A stretch of 64,000 nt of DNA from Sulfuricaulis sp. (GTDB lineage Bacteria > Pseudomonadota > Gammaproteobacteria > Acidiferrobacterales > Sulfurifustaceae), in assembly GCF_024653915.1 (NCBI RefSeq), contig NZ_JANLGY010000005.1, forward strand, positions 124,001-188,000, written 5' to 3'. Of the stretch, positions 23,028-33,910 are shown piece after piece. Below the pieces are notes generated by a model, which made no database searches, had not been told where the DNA came from, and saw only the letters and a list, made by a program, of their open reading frames with translations. Each line of letters starts with the position of its first letter. Position 1 is the first letter of the stretch. Both the position numbers and the translations under genes were made by a program.

Positions 23028-24053
23028 ATGCCCAACTATCGCGCGTCAACGATAGCGGTTTCGATGAGACCTATTGCGAGGCGCGGTTCTTTGAGTAGCA
23101 AGGGTACATGGAATGCCCCCTGCGTGCTGAAATACACCGGTAGTCACCTGCTTGCCGCGTTGTTGTGCGCGACTGCCTCGGTATTGGCCGGTGCCCCGGA
23201 CCAGGAATGCGGAGAACGCGTGTCGCTGGCCAAGCTGATCACTGATCCGGAGACGTACCACGGCAAGGCGTTGTGGGTTGTGGCCCATGTCACGATCGAC
23301 TTCGAGAACATGACCGTCTGCCCTTCCGAGAATGAAACTCAAGCGAAGAACTGCCTCTGGCTCGACATAGACGATGGTCCCTACAATACCGATCAGGACT
23401 ACGCGCGCTACCAGTCGAAGCTGCAGACATGGAAGCGGTTCAATCTCCAGACCGTCGCCATCCATGCGATGTTCGACAAGACCTTGAAAGGTCATTTCAG
23501 CATGTGGCCGGCTGGCCTCGGGAATGTTGCCGAGGTGTCGGGGCATCAAGGTGGCTGGAACTTCACCGCAAACGCCACCGCGCCGCGCACCGTCTGCGTG
23601 GGTGAGTTGCCGGTACCGAAAGAGTCGAGCGACCACCGCTGGATGAGATCCGGCAGTTTGAAACTGCGGAACGGGGACTACGATGGCGCCATGGCCGATT
23701 TTAGCCGTGCTATCTCGCTCGAACCATCAAATAGCGGTTATTACCTTATACGCGCCAACGCGAAGGAGCGAAAACGCGACCATGCCGGCGCCACTGCCGA
23801 CTACACGCGCGCGATAGAGTTTGCGCGGGAAGACAAGGATGTCATATACATTGTCCGCGCCGAGGCGAGAGAACAGACAGGTGATCTCGACGGGGCCATT
23901 GCTGACTACACCCGGGCGATCGAGATCAATCCGAAGCTCGCCGATGCCTATCATGGTCGCGGTCTGGCGAAACAGAAAAAGGGCGACGCTAAAGGCGCCG
24001 CGGCGGACCTGGCGCGAGCCAGGCAGTTAACACCGGCGCAGTCGCCGCCGTAG
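23028..24053 (+). CDS. exported TPR-repeat protein
   Basis: The open frame has 341 codons, but the real start is uncertain. A signal-peptide-like stretch begins only near codon 32 (LKYTGSHLLAALLCATASVLAGA), so starts at 23064, 23091 (TTG) or 23124 (GTG) are possible. A Cys-containing domain with no family I know (residues 50-190; LAKLITDPETYHGKALWVVA is a OB-fold-like opening) is followed by three TPR units: LRNGDYDGAMADFSRAISLE, HAGATADYTRAIEFAREDKD and LDGAIADYTRAIEINPKLAD. Probably periplasmic and protein-binding. It is unrelated in sequence to the QSPREQL family beyond the TPR fold. Confidence 0.75.
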   Translation: MPNYRASTIAVSMRPIARRGSLSSKGTWNAPCVLKYTGSHLLAALLCATASVLAGAPDQECGERVSLAKLITDPETYHGKALWVVAHVTIDFENMTVCPSENETQAKNCLWLDIDDGPYNTDQDYARYQSKLQTWKRFNLQTVAIHAMFDKTLKGHFSMWPAGLGNVAEVSGHQGGWNFTANATAPRTVCVGELPVPKESSDHRWMRSGSLKLRNGDYDGAMADFSRAISLEPSNSGYYLIRANAKERKRDHAGATADYTRAIEFAREDKDVIYIVRAEAREQTGDLDGAIADYTRAIEINPKLADAYHGRGLAKQKKGDAKGAAADLARARQLTPAQSPP

Positions 24054-24094
24054 CGCCAATCAACGGGAATGTTAAAGGTTGGAGTGATTAGCCT

Positions 24095-24403
24095 ATGATC
24101 AAACAGCAATCCGCACGCACATTACTATGGTTCTCGGTCATCCTGCTGGTGGTCGGTGCAGCGATCACCGATCCGGCGGCTGGGATTGCTTTCATGGCGC
24201 TGGCCGGGTTGGGTGCGCTCGGCGTTATCGCGCTCGGCAACAGGCGCCTCAAACTGATCGGGCTCCTCGTGCTGGCGGTGTCGGTCGGCATGGCCGCGGC
24301 TTACTGGCCGGCGGCCAAGAACCATATGGCGAAGTATCAGGAGCGCGCGAAGAACGCGGCCTCGAAAAACCACACGCCGGCTGATGTACCGGAGAAACGT
24401 TGA
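24095..24403 (+). CDS. small membrane protein, unknown
   Basis: 102 residues with three hydrophobic segments (about 9-28, 30-46 and 53-71) and a basic C-terminal tail AKNHMAKYQERAKNAASKNH. TTGGAG lies upstream at somewhat long spacing. Base composition follows the neighbouring genes. Plausible but unnamed. Confidence 0.5.
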   Translation: MIKQQSARTLLWFSVILLVVGAAITDPAAGIAFMALAGLGALGVIALGNRRLKLIGLLVLAVSVGMAAAYWPAAKNHMAKYQERAKNAASKNHTPADVPEKR

Positions 24404-24552
24404 CCAACGGGTTCATGTTGATGTAGGAGGCGCGCCCAACAGGGCAGTCTGTCTGGGTGTTATGACCTTCCTCAGTCCTCCGTAGCCCTCCGTTAACCGG
24501 AGCATCCAAAAACCCCCGGGCCAATCTCGCTTGAGCAATTCACCCCCAGGGT

Positions 24553-25899
24553 TCAGGCCGTAGCAGCGTCAATTCCTTCCCGCGCCACCTTCACCAGAAA
24601 ATCAATTTCCTCCGGCTGAATCACGTATGGCGGCATAAAATAAATCACGTCGCCGAGCGGGCGCAGCAGCGCGCCGTGTTCGAGCGCATGGCGGTAAACC
24701 GCCAGTCCGCGCCGTTCCTGCCACGCAAACGGCGCACGCGTTTTTTTGTTCTGCACCATTTCCATCGCCAGGATCATGCCGGTCTGGCGTACCTCGGCCA
24801 CGTGCGGATGCTCGGCGAGCGATGCCGTCACCCGCGCCATGTGCGTCGCGAGTTTGCGGTTGTGGTTGAGCACGTCGTCGTCGCGAAAGATGTCGAGCGT
24901 GGCCAGGGCCGCGGCGCAGGCGAGCGGGTTGCCGGTGTAGGAATGCGAGTGCAGAAATGCCTTGCGTGCGGCGTAATCGGCATAGAAAGCCTGGTAGACC
25001 GCATCAGTCGTCAGGCACACTGAAAGTGGCAGATAGCCACCGGTCAGGCCCTTGCCGAGACACAGGAAATCGGGGGCGATATCGGCCTGTTCGCAGGCGA
25101 ACATGGTTCCCGTGCGCCCGAAGCCCACAGCGATTTCATCGGCGATGAGATGCACCCGGTGTTTGTCACACGCCTGTCGCAGCAGCTTCAGGTAAACCGG
25201 ATCGTACATGCGCATGGAGCCAGCGCACTGCACCAGCGGTTCCACGATCACGGCGCAGACCTCGCTGGCATGGCGTTCCAGTGCCTTTTCCATTTCGGCG
25301 AAGGTGCGGGTGGAGTAATCGGCCCAGGACTCGCCGGGCTCGCGGTAATAACAATCCGGGGATTTGACCGTGACCGGCTTCAGCAGCAAGGGTTGGTAGG
25401 TTTCCTTATATAAGGAGACATCCCCCATCGACAAGGCGCCCAGGGTTTCGCCGTGGTAGCTGTTCGCCAGATTAATGAAGCGTATGCGTTTTTTCTCGCC
25501 GCGGTTCTGCCAGTAATGAAAACTCATCTTGAGCGCGATTTCGACGGCGGCGGAACCGCTGTCGGCGTAAAAACAGCGGGTGAGTCCCCTTGGAGCAATC
25601 TGCACCAATCTTTCAGAAAGCTGCACGACGGGTTCGTGCGTGAAGCCCGCGAGAATCACGTGTTCGAGATTTTGCAATTGTTTGGCGACGGCTGCGTTAA
25701 TACGCGGATTGGCGTGACCGAACAGATTGACCCACCACGAGCTGATGGCATCGAGGTAACGTTTGCCCTCGAAGTCTTCGAGCCACACGCCTTGTCCACG
25801 GCGGATGGGGATGAGCGGGAGGCTTTCATGATCTTGCATCTGCGTGCAGGGATGCCACAGCACTCGCAGGTCTCGTTGCGTCAGGGATTCGTTATCCAT
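24553..25899 (-). CDS. bioA: adenosylmethionine-8-amino-7-oxononanoate aminotransferase
   Basis: Biotin pathway aminotransferase that makes diaminopelargonic acid using S-adenosylmethionine as amino donor. 448 residues from the ATG at 25899 (MDNESLTQRDLRVLWHPCTQ), the normal family start; an in-frame ATG at 25965 would add 22 residues not typical of the family. Class III aminotransferase signs: LDAISSWWVNLFGH, YADSGSAAVEIALKMSFHYW, HLIADEIAVGFGRTGTMFAC and the PLP lysine in LCLGKGLTGGYLPLS. It stands alone, without other bio genes in the window. Confidence 0.95.
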   Translation of the reverse strand: MDNESLTQRDLRVLWHPCTQMQDHESLPLIPIRRGQGVWLEDFEGKRYLDAISSWWVNLFGHANPRINAAVAKQLQNLEHVILAGFTHEPVVQLSERLVQIAPRGLTRCFYADSGSAAVEIALKMSFHYWQNRGEKKRIRFINLANSYHGETLGALSMGDVSLYKETYQPLLLKPVTVKSPDCYYREPGESWADYSTRTFAEMEKALERHASEVCAVIVEPLVQCAGSMRMYDPVYLKLLRQACDKHRVHLIADEIAVGFGRTGTMFACEQADIAPDFLCLGKGLTGGYLPLSVCLTTDAVYQAFYADYAARKAFLHSHSYTGNPLACAAALATLDIFRDDDVLNHNRKLATHMARVTASLAEHPHVAEVRQTGMILAMEMVQNKKTRAPFAWQERRGLAVYRHALEHGALLRPLGDVIYFMPPYVIQPEEIDFLVKVAREGIDAATA

Positions 25900-25976
25900 A
25901 GACTGCATCATACAGGGCGACTTACCCGGTGTTAATTTAGTGAAGGCCTGATGATAGTCCTGCATGCAAAAGAATT

Positions 25977-26086
25977 CACAGGATTTACAGGATTGTTCAG
26001 GATTAACAGGATTGTTCAGGATTAACAGGATTAAAATTTCTGAATTTTCTTATCCTGTAAATCTTGTGAAATCCTGTTAATCCTGT
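25977..26086. repeat. CAGGATTAACAGGATT intergenic inverted repeat (copy 1)
   Basis: The left part repeats CAGGATTAACAGGATT-type units three times; the right part is their reverse complement (AATCCTGTTAATCCTGT), with an AT-rich centre. A second copy lies at 55949. This is a repeat class dispersed in many bacterial genomes. Confidence 0.8.
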
Positions 26087-26125
26087 CTATTGTTTTGGCA
26101 GTTTTTAAACATTAAGGAACTAGCC

Positions 26126-26683
26126 ATGGTACGTACAGAAACCCCGGTGTGTGATTTCGGCCTGCCGGCCCCGGATTTCCGTCTCAAAGGCGCGGATGGA
26201 AAAATCTGGACGCTGAGCGAGGCGTGCGGGGAAAACGGCTTGTTGGTGATGTTCATCTGCAATCACTGCCCCTACGTGAAGGCGGTGCTCGATCGCATTA
26301 TTCGTGATGCCAGCGAGCTGCAAGCGATGGGCGTTAACAGCGTGGCGATCATGTCGAATGATCCCGCGGATTATCCGGAAGATTCTTTTGACAACATGCA
26401 GCGGGTGGCGCAGAAGCTGAAATTCCCGTTTCCGTATCTTTACGATGAAACTCAGGAAATTGCCAAAGCCTACGATGCCGTCTGCACCCCGGATTTTTTC
26501 GGCTACAACAAGGACCTCAAGCTCCAGTATCGCGGACGGCTGGATGAATCGCGCAAAGAGCCGGCGGCACCGAACGCGCGGCGCAATCTTTTCGAGGCCA
26601 TGAAACAGGTGGCGCAGACCGGGCAGGGTCCGAAGCACCAGATACCCAGCATGGGTTGTTCCATCAAGTGGAAACAGGAATAG
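26126..26683 (+). CDS. thioredoxin-fold protein (AhpC/TSA-redoxin family)
   Basis: 185 residues from the ATG at 26126, which follows AAGGAAC; an in-frame ATG at 26090 lies close to the repeat and has no site. The redoxin fold opens with LPAPDFRLKGADGKIWTLSE and MFICNHCPYVKAVLDRI, where the CxxC-like position reads CNHCPY. LKFPFPYLYDETQEIAKAYD and VCTPDFFGYNKDLKLQYRGR complete the fold. This is the family of thioredoxin-like proteins with CNHCPY found in many proteobacteria, of unsettled substrate. It may be co-transcribed with the phosphatase 41 bases downstream. Confidence 0.88.
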   Translation: MVRTETPVCDFGLPAPDFRLKGADGKIWTLSEACGENGLLVMFICNHCPYVKAVLDRIIRDASELQAMGVNSVAIMSNDPADYPEDSFDNMQRVAQKLKFPFPYLYDETQEIAKAYDAVCTPDFFGYNKDLKLQYRGRLDESRKEPAAPNARRNLFEAMKQVAQTGQGPKHQIPSMGCSIKWKQE

Positions 26684-26724
26684 GAAAAGGTGAGCGGCGT
26701 GATTCTACTCAGGGGGAAGAGCCC

Positions 26725-27543
26725 ATGACGCTGCCCTCGCTGGAAACTTTGGCAGAGATTGTCCGCGCCGCCGCGCGTGAAGAACTGATGCCGCTGTTCG
26801 CCGATGTCATTCGCCACATCAAGCACGATGGCAGCGTGGTAACAGAAGCCGACGTGGCCATGCAGCGCCGACTGAAATCCGATCTGGCGCGCCATTGGCC
26901 GGAGTATGATTTTCTGGGCGAGGAGATGCCCGGGCATGAGCACAGGCAATTGACCACCGCCAAAGAGAGAGGCCTGTGGTGCGTGGATCCTCTGGACGGT
27001 ACCAGCAACTTTGCCACCGGGATTCCGTATTTTGCCGTTTCCCTCGCCCTGATCATCGAAGGCCGGCAGGAAATTGGCATGGTCTACGATCCGGTGCGTG
27101 ACGAATGCTTCATGGCGCGCCGCGGTGAAGGTGCGCGGCTGAACGGAATGACGCTGGGTACACACGAGCCGCCCCTGCCGGAAGAGTTGCGGCGCTGCGT
27201 GGCGTCAGTGGATTTCAAGCGCTTGCAGGCGCCGCTGGCCGCTCTATTGGGGGCGCATCCGCCCTATGGATCGCAGCGCAACTTTGGCGCCAGCAGTCTG
27301 GAGTGGTGTTGGCTCGCGGATGGCCGCTTTCATCTCTATTTGCACGGCGGGCAGAAGTTGTGGGATTACGCCGGCGGCAGCCTGATCCTGGCTGAGGCCG
27401 GCGGCATGGCCGCCACGCTCGAAGGCGAAAAGATTTTCACTTACGGTCTCGAGCCCCGGTCGGTGGTGGCCGCGCCCACGCCGGCTTTATTTTCCATCTG
27501 GAAGACCTGGATCGACGCCAACTGGAAACCGGCTCGCCATTGA
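26725..27543 (+). CDS. inositol-monophosphatase-family phosphatase
   Basis: 272 residues from the ATG at 26725 after GGGGGAAGAG. Metal-dependent sugar-phosphate phosphatase fold: DGSVVTEADVAMQRRL, FLGEEMPG, the metal motif WCVDPLDGTSNF and the C-terminal WDYAGGSLILAEAGG. The family includes inositol-1-phosphatase, histidinol-phosphatase and sugar 1,6-bisphosphatases. It stands next to a Calvin-cycle cluster that shows no other fructose- or sedoheptulose-bisphosphatase, so such a role is possible but is only inference. Confidence 0.88.
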   Translation: MTLPSLETLAEIVRAAAREELMPLFADVIRHIKHDGSVVTEADVAMQRRLKSDLARHWPEYDFLGEEMPGHEHRQLTTAKERGLWCVDPLDGTSNFATGIPYFAVSLALIIEGRQEIGMVYDPVRDECFMARRGEGARLNGMTLGTHEPPLPEELRRCVASVDFKRLQAPLAALLGAHPPYGSQRNFGASSLEWCWLADGRFHLYLHGGQKLWDYAGGSLILAEAGGMAATLEGEKIFTYGLEPRSVVAAPTPALFSIWKTWIDANWKPARH

Positions 27544-27889
27544 TTGCGTTATCCCTTGCATATAACCACTTCAAGCACAAAAACCTGTTTATGGGCGGAT
27601 AACAGATTGAACAGGGACCATTTTCGGCTATTGCCCAAAAACCGACCGTGAGCGAAAATGCCCGCGATTCGAGGAGCTGCGCTTAGGTCCCCGGCTGCTG
27701 TGTGCACCAAGTTACGGCGCCCTTAATACAGACAAGAATCATCTGGAGTATCCGGATTTCGCTCCCTTTGGTGGCTGACGAGCCCAACGGTGTCGGGGAG
27801 TCATTATTGTTGGTGCCGGCGCTACGACGGACACGCATCGGCGAGACCAGTTTCGGGTCGACAAGATTTCGAGCATTGAGGATTAACCC
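27544..27889. other. intergenic region upstream of transketolase
   Basis: About 345 bases without a convincing gene. CATTTTCG at 27620 and CGAAAATG at 27655 form an inverted repeat. It should hold the promoter of tkt-gap-pgk-pyk-fba, but no clear -35/-10 pair stands out. A frame across 27702-27893 is not supported by a ribosome-binding site or recognisable protein. Confidence 0.45.
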
Positions 27890-29947
27890 ATGACAGTTGA
27901 AACCAAAGCCCACAAGGCGGGCGAAGGCAAGACATTAACCAAACGGCGCGAGCTGGCGAACGCCATCCGTGCGCTTTCCATGGACGCGGTGCAGAAGGCC
28001 AACTCCGGCCACCCCGGCGCTCCCATGGGCATGGCCGACATCGCCGAAGTCTTGTGGAACGATTTCCTCAGGCACAACCCGACCAATTCGAAGTGGTCGG
28101 ACCGCGACCGCTTCGTGCTTTCCAACGGCCACGGCTCGATGCTGCTGTACAGCCTGCTGCATCTGACGGGTTACAACCTGCCGCTGGAGGAGATCAAGAA
28201 TTTCCGCCAGCTGCATTCCAAGACCCCGGGCCATCCCGAATACGGCTACGCGCCCGGCGTCGAGACCACCACTGGCCCGCTGGGTCAGGGCATCGCCAAT
28301 GCCGTGGGTATGGCCATCGCCGAGAAAGCGCTGGCCGGTACGTTTAACCGTGAAGGTCACCAGATCGTCGATCATTATACTTATGTGTTCCTCGGCGACG
28401 GCTGCCTGATGGAAGGCATCTCGCACGAGTCCTGCTCGCTCGCCGGCACAATGGGTCTGGGCAAGCTGATTGCGTTTTACGACGACAATGGCATTTCGAT
28501 CGACGGTGAGGTGAAGGGCCACGGCAGCACGCCCGGCTGGTTCACCGACGACACCCCGAAGCGCTTCGAAGCTTATGGTTGGCACGTAATTCCGAAAGTC
28601 GATGGCCACGATCCCGAGGCCGTAAAGCGTGCCATCGAAGCGGCGCGCAAGGTGACCGACAAACCCTCGATGATTTGCTGCCAGACCATTATCGGCTGGG
28701 GCGCGCCCAACAAGCAGGGCAAAGAGGAATGCCACGGCGCCGCCCTCGGCGACGCGGAAGTGGCCGCCACCCGCGCCAACATCGGTTGGCCGCACCCCCC
28801 GTTCCATATTCCCGAAGACGTTTACGCCGGCTGGGATGCGAAATCGAAGGGCGCCGCCGCGGAGAAATCCTGGAATGACAAATTTGCGGCCTACAAGAAG
28901 GCCCACCCGGAACTGGCCGCCGAATTCGAGCGCCGCATGAAAGGCGAGCTGCCGAAAGACTGGAAACAAAAGTCTGACGAATTTATCAAATCGGTCGACG
29001 CCAAGGCAGAGACCATCGCCTCGCGCAAGGCCTCGCAGAATGCGTTAAATGGTTTCGGCCCGTTGCTGCCGGAATTCCTCGGTGGTTCAGCCGATCTCGC
29101 CGGCTCCAACCTGACCATTTGGAAAGGTTCGAAGCCCCTGAGCAAAACTGAAGGCAATGCCAATTACATTTATTATGGTGTGCGCGAGTTCGGCATGTCG
29201 GCGATCATGAACGGCATCGCCCTGCATGGCGGATTCATTCCTTACGGCGCCACCTTCCTGATGTTCTCCGAGTACGCGCGCAATGCCCTGCGCATGGCCG
29301 CCTTGATGAAAATCCCCACACTGTTCGTCTACACCCACGACTCCATCGGTCTGGGCGAAGACGGACCGACGCACCAGGCGGTCGAGCAGACCGCGACGTT
29401 GCGGCTCATACCTAATATGTCGGTATGGCGTCCGTGCGATGCGGTGGAAAGCGCGGTGGCCTGGAAGTTGGCCGTCGAACGCAAGCAGGGACCCTCGTGT
29501 CTGATTTTCTCGCGCCAGAATCTGCCGCATCAGATGCGTGATGCCCAGCAGTTGGCATCCATATCCCGCGGCGGTTATGTGTTATCCGAGGCCGAAGGGG
29601 GCAAGCCGCACGCCGTCATTATCGCCACCGGTTCTGAAATCGGTATTGCCGTGGAGGCGCAAAAGCTGCTCGCCGCCAAGGGCAAGAAGGTGCGCGTGGT
29701 GTCGATGCCTTCGACCGATACCTTCGACGCGCAGGACGCCGCCTGGCGCGACAGCGTGTTGCCCAAGGGCGTGAAGCGCGTGGCCGTCGAGGCTGGCGTC
29801 ACCGCCGTTTGGCACAAATACGTGGGCCTGGAAGGTCGCGTGGTTGGTATCGACCGCTTCGGCGAATCCGCCCCGGCCGGCGCGCTGTTCAAGCACTTCG
29901 GCTTCACTGGCGAGAACGTCGCCAAGACGGTGGAAGAGATTTTGTAA
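27890..29947 (+). CDS. tkt: transketolase
   Basis: Thiamine-diphosphate enzyme of 685 residues that transfers two-carbon units between sugar phosphates in the Calvin and pentose-phosphate cycles. N-terminal [20 protein letters not shown], the ThDP site [14 protein letters not shown] with DDNGISIDG, the pyrimidine-binding domain with [16 protein letters not shown] and [20 protein letters not shown], and the C-terminal [16 protein letters not shown] are all present. GAGGATTAACCC precedes the ATG. First gene of the tkt-gap-pgk-pyk-fba cluster; with an autotrophic neighbourhood it could equally be called cbbT. Confidence 0.96.
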   Translation: MTVETKAHKAGEGKTLTKRRELANAIRALSMDAVQKANSGHPGAPMGMADIAEVLWNDFLRHNPTNSKWSDRDRFVLSNGHGSMLLYSLLHLTGYNLPLEEIKNFRQLHSKTPGHPEYGYAPGVETTTGPLGQGIANAVGMAIAEKALAGTFNREGHQIVDHYTYVFLGDGCLMEGISHESCSLAGTMGLGKLIAFYDDNGISIDGEVKGHGSTPGWFTDDTPKRFEAYGWHVIPKVDGHDPEAVKRAIEAARKVTDKPSMICCQTIIGWGAPNKQGKEECHGAALGDAEVAATRANIGWPHPPFHIPEDVYAGWDAKSKGAAAEKSWNDKFAAYKKAHPELAAEFERRMKGELPKDWKQKSDEFIKSVDAKAETIASRKASQNALNGFGPLLPEFLGGSADLAGSNLTIWKGSKPLSKTEGNANYIYYGVREFGMSAIMNGIALHGGFIPYGATFLMFSEYARNALRMAALMKIPTLFVYTHDSIGLGEDGPTHQAVEQTATLRLIPNMSVWRPCDAVESAVAWKLAVERKQGPSCLIFSRQNLPHQMRDAQQLASISRGGYVLSEAEGGKPHAVIIATGSEIGIAVEAQKLLAAKGKKVRVVSMPSTDTFDAQDAAWRDSVLPKGVKRVAVEAGVTAVWHKYVGLEGRVVGIDRFGESAPAGALFKHFGFTGENVAKTVEEIL

Positions 29948-29952
29948 GAAAT

Positions 29953-30036
29953 TTTCACCGCAGAGTACGCAGAGGTCGCAGAGAAAAACGGTCTTATTTG
30001 AAACACTCTGCGTTCTCTGTGCTCTCCGCGGTGAGC
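29953..30036. repeat. CGCAGAG-type intergenic inverted repeat
   Basis: TTCACCGCAGAG at the left and CTCTCCGCGGTGA at the right, with ACGCAGAGG facing CTCTGCGTT inside, between tkt and gap. It is a hairpin-forming dispersed repeat of a kind widespread in bacteria. Confidence 0.75.
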
Positions 30037-30052
30037 AGGTTTTAATTCTTAA

Positions 30053-31069
<1,017 letters not shown>

Positions 31070-31088
31070 TCATTTTGTAATATTTTTT

Positions 31089-31155
31089 GACGCAAAGACG
31101 CGAAGGCGCAAAGAAAGGCAAGAATGAATTCTCATTCCTTTGCGCCTTTGCGTCA
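31089..31155. repeat. GACGCAAAG-type intergenic inverted repeat
   Basis: GACGCAAAGACGCGAAGGCG followed by CAAAG at the left faces CTTTGCGCCTTTGCGTC at the right around an AT-rich centre containing GAATTC, between gap and pgk. Another dispersed hairpin class, different from the one between tkt and gap. Confidence 0.75.
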
Positions 31156-31176
31156 GAAATTCATAGGGTTTAGAAC

Positions 31177-32358
31177 ATGTCCGTTATCAAGTTGACCGAC
31201 CTGGATCTTAAAGGCAAACGTGTCCTGATTCGCTCCGACCTCAATGTGCCGGTGAAAGACGGCAAGGTCACGTCCGATGCGCGCATCTCCGCTTCGTTGC
31301 CGACGTTCAATCACTGTCTCAAGGCCGGCGCCAAGGTGATGGTGATGTCGCATCTCGGCCGTCCGACCGAGGGCGAGTACAGCGAGGAGAATTCACTCAA
31401 GCCCGTGGCCGACGATCTGTCTAAAAAACTCGGCAAGCCGGTGCGCTTGGTCAAGGACTGGGTCGAAGGCGGTTTCGACGTCGCGGCCGGTGAGTTGGTG
31501 CTGCTCGAAAACGTGCGCTTCAACAAGGGCGAGAAGAAAAACGTCGAGGAAACCGCAAAGAAATACGCCAAACTGTGTGACGTGTTTGTCATGGATGCCT
31601 TCGGCACGGCGCATCGTGCACAAGGCTCTACTTATGGCGTGGCCCAGTTCGCACCGGTGGCTTGCGCCGGTCTGCTGCTCACCGCAGAGCTGGAAGCGCT
31701 GACCAAGGCACTGCTTGATCCGAAACGCCCAATGGTCGCCATCGTCGGCGGCTCCAAGGTTTCCACCAAGCTCACCGTACTCGAATCGCTGTCCGAAAAA
31801 GTCGATCAGCTGGTGGTGGGTGGCGGGATTGCGAATACCTTCCTTGCGGCGGACGGCAAGAAGATCGGCAAGTCGCTGGCCGAGACCGATCTCATTCCGA
31901 CGGCGAAAAGCCTGATGGCAAAAATGAAAAAACGCAACGCCAAGATCCCGATCGCGGTCGACGTGGTGGTCGGCAAAAAGTTCGACGCCAATGAAAAGGC
32001 GGTGCTGAAGGACGCCGGCAATGTGGCCGATGATGACATGATTTTCGATATCGGCCCGAAGAGCGCCCAGGAACTGGCCGATATCATCATGCAGGCCGGT
32101 ACCGTGGTGTGGAACGGCCCGGTGGGTGTGTTCGAGTTCGACCAGTTCGGTGCCGGCACCAAAAAGATCGCCGAGGCGATTGCCAATACCAGGGCTTTCA
32201 CGCTGGCCGGCGGCGGCGATACCATCGCCGCCATTCAGAAGTACAATATCTACGACAAGGTTTCCTACATCTCCACCGCGGGCGGGGCGTTTCTGGAGTT
32301 TCTCGAAGGCAAGAAACTGCCGGCGGTGGACATCCTTGAACAGCGCGCCAAGAAGTAA
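31177..32358 (+). CDS. pgk: phosphoglycerate kinase
   Basis: 393 residues, usual length. [20 protein letters not shown] at the substrate-binding N-terminus, [24 protein letters not shown], and the ATP-binding C-terminal half with [39 protein letters not shown] and [11 protein letters not shown]. It phosphorylates 3-phosphoglycerate, the direct product of RuBisCO. The next gene starts about 60 bases later. Confidence 0.96.
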   Translation: MSVIKLTDLDLKGKRVLIRSDLNVPVKDGKVTSDARISASLPTFNHCLKAGAKVMVMSHLGRPTEGEYSEENSLKPVADDLSKKLGKPVRLVKDWVEGGFDVAAGELVLLENVRFNKGEKKNVEETAKKYAKLCDVFVMDAFGTAHRAQGSTYGVAQFAPVACAGLLLTAELEALTKALLDPKRPMVAIVGGSKVSTKLTVLESLSEKVDQLVVGGGIANTFLAADGKKIGKSLAETDLIPTAKSLMAKMKKRNAKIPIAVDVVVGKKFDANEKAVLKDAGNVADDDMIFDIGPKSAQELADIIMQAGTVVWNGPVGVFEFDQFGAGTKKIAEAIANTRAFTLAGGGDTIAAIQKYNIYDKVSYISTAGGAFLEFLEGKKLPAVDILEQRAKK

Positions 32359-32419
32359 ATGCTTCCTAAACCACAGGTAGCTGTGTTTATCTGCGGTTTC
32401 AAATTTCTGAGGTGTCACT

Positions 32420-33862
32420 TTGCAGCGTAGAACCAAAATCGTCGCCACCTTCGGCCCCGCCACGGACGATCCCAAGGTCCTCGACAAGCTGATCGAGGCC
32501 GGTCTGGACGTGGCGCGCCTCAACTTTTCGCATGACCGGCACGAAGTCCACATGCAGCGCGCCGAAGCCGTGCGCGAGCGCGCCAAGGCGCACGGCCGTG
32601 AGGTCGGTGTGGTGGTGGATCTGCAGGGTCCGAAAATCCGCACCGGCAAGTTCAAGAAGGGACCGGCCACGCTGCAGGAAGGCGACATGTTCGTCCTGGA
32701 CGTGGATCACCCGCTGGACGCTGGCACGCCGGAACGCGTGGGCGTCACGTACAAGCCGCTGCCGCAGGACGTGAATCGCGGCGACACGCTGCTGCTCGAC
32801 GATGGTCGTATCGTGCTGTGGGTGGACCAGGTGGATGGCAGCGCCGTCACCTGCCGCGTGGTCGTCGGCGGAGTGCTCTCGAACAACAAGGGCATCAATC
32901 GTCAGGGTGGCGGGCTCACGGCCAAGGCGCTGACCGACAAGGATCGCGAGGATATCCGCACCGCGGCCAAGATTCAGGCTGATTACGTTGCCATTTCCTT
33001 CCCGCGCAGCGCCGACGACGTGAATGAGGCGCGCAAGCTGTTGCGCGCCGCGGGAGGCCACGGCGGCATTATCGCCAAAATCGAACGCGCCGAGGCGGTG
33101 CAGAATATCGAGGCGATCATTGACGCGGCGGATGCGATCATGATCGCGCGCGGCGACCTCGGGGTCGAGATCGGTGATGCGGCCGTGCCGCCAATCCAGA
33201 AGCGGCTGATCAAGCTGGCGCGCGAGCGCAACAAAATTTCCATCACCGCCACGCAAATGATGGAGTCGATGATCGAAAACGCCATCCCCACGCGTGCTGA
33301 AGTCTCCGACGTGGCCAATGCCGTGATCGACGGCACCGACGCCGTCATGTTGTCGGCCGAGACCGCCGTCGGCAAACATCCGGTGGCGGCGGTGATGGCC
33401 ATGGATCGGGTGTGTCGCGTGGCGGAACAGGAGCCCGATGTCACGATGTCCGCGCATCGCATGCGCGCCATGTTCAAGCGCGTCGACGAAGCCATTGCCA
33501 TGTGTACCATGTATACCGCGAACCACCTTGACGTGAAGGCCATCGCTGCCCTTACAGAATCCGGGTCTACTGTTCTGTGGATGTCACGCATCAGTTCCGC
33601 GGTACCCATCTACGCCTTGACGAGCAAAGTCGAGACGCGTAGAAAGGTGAGCCTTTACCGCGGCGTATACCCCATCGCGTTCACCGTCACGACGTCGGAT
33701 CATGCGACGGTTAACAAGGAAGCGATCGATGAGTTGCGCCGCCTGGGTACCGTACGCGATGGCGATCTGGTCCTCATCACCAAGGGAGATTTGACCGGTG
33801 TTATGGGTGGCACCAATGCCATGAAGATTGCGATAGTGGGCAATCTTCCGGAATTTTCATAA
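32420..33862 (+). CDS. pyk: pyruvate kinase
   Basis: 480 residues from a TTG start preceded by GAGGTGTC. RRTKIVATFGPATDDPKVLD at the N-terminus, NFSHD, DLQGPKIRTGKFK, the catalytic segment IIAKIERAEAVQNIEAIIDA with DAIMIARGDLGVEIG, and TQMMESMIENAIPTRAEVSD are intact. It turns phosphoenolpyruvate and ADP into pyruvate and ATP. Its place inside a Calvin-type cluster (pgk-pyk-fba) links carbon fixation to pyruvate supply. The rare TTG start may keep its translation low. Confidence 0.95.
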   Translation: MQRRTKIVATFGPATDDPKVLDKLIEAGLDVARLNFSHDRHEVHMQRAEAVRERAKAHGREVGVVVDLQGPKIRTGKFKKGPATLQEGDMFVLDVDHPLDAGTPERVGVTYKPLPQDVNRGDTLLLDDGRIVLWVDQVDGSAVTCRVVVGGVLSNNKGINRQGGGLTAKALTDKDREDIRTAAKIQADYVAISFPRSADDVNEARKLLRAAGGHGGIIAKIERAEAVQNIEAIIDAADAIMIARGDLGVEIGDAAVPPIQKRLIKLARERNKISITATQMMESMIENAIPTRAEVSDVANAVIDGTDAVMLSAETAVGKHPVAAVMAMDRVCRVAEQEPDVTMSAHRMRAMFKRVDEAIAMCTMYTANHLDVKAIAALTESGSTVLWMSRISSAVPIYALTSKVETRRKVSLYRGVYPIAFTVTTSDHATVNKEAIDELRRLGTVRDGDLVLITKGDLTGVMGGTNAMKIAIVGNLPEFS

Positions 33863-33910
33863 CCCATAAGACTTTTAATTTAATTAATAACGTATTGAGA
33901 GGAGTTTGTC

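Noticed and set aside
24404-24552. Terminator for bioA or the small membrane gene
   Set aside because: Only a 5-bp dyad CTCCG/CGGAG is present and the G-rich stretches on the minus strand do not pair with each other.
25977-26086. Tandem CAGGATT units considered as a CRISPR or iteron array
   Set aside because: Units are only 8-17 bp, without regular spacers, and are mirrored by a reverse-complement half, so this is a dispersed inverted repeat.
27702-27893. 63-codon frame before transketolase
   Set aside because: No ribosome-binding site and no family; it runs into the tkt start.
31393-32688. 431-codon open frame on the minus strand
   Set aside because: Runs across pgk and the start of pyk in antisense; both of those are certain genes.
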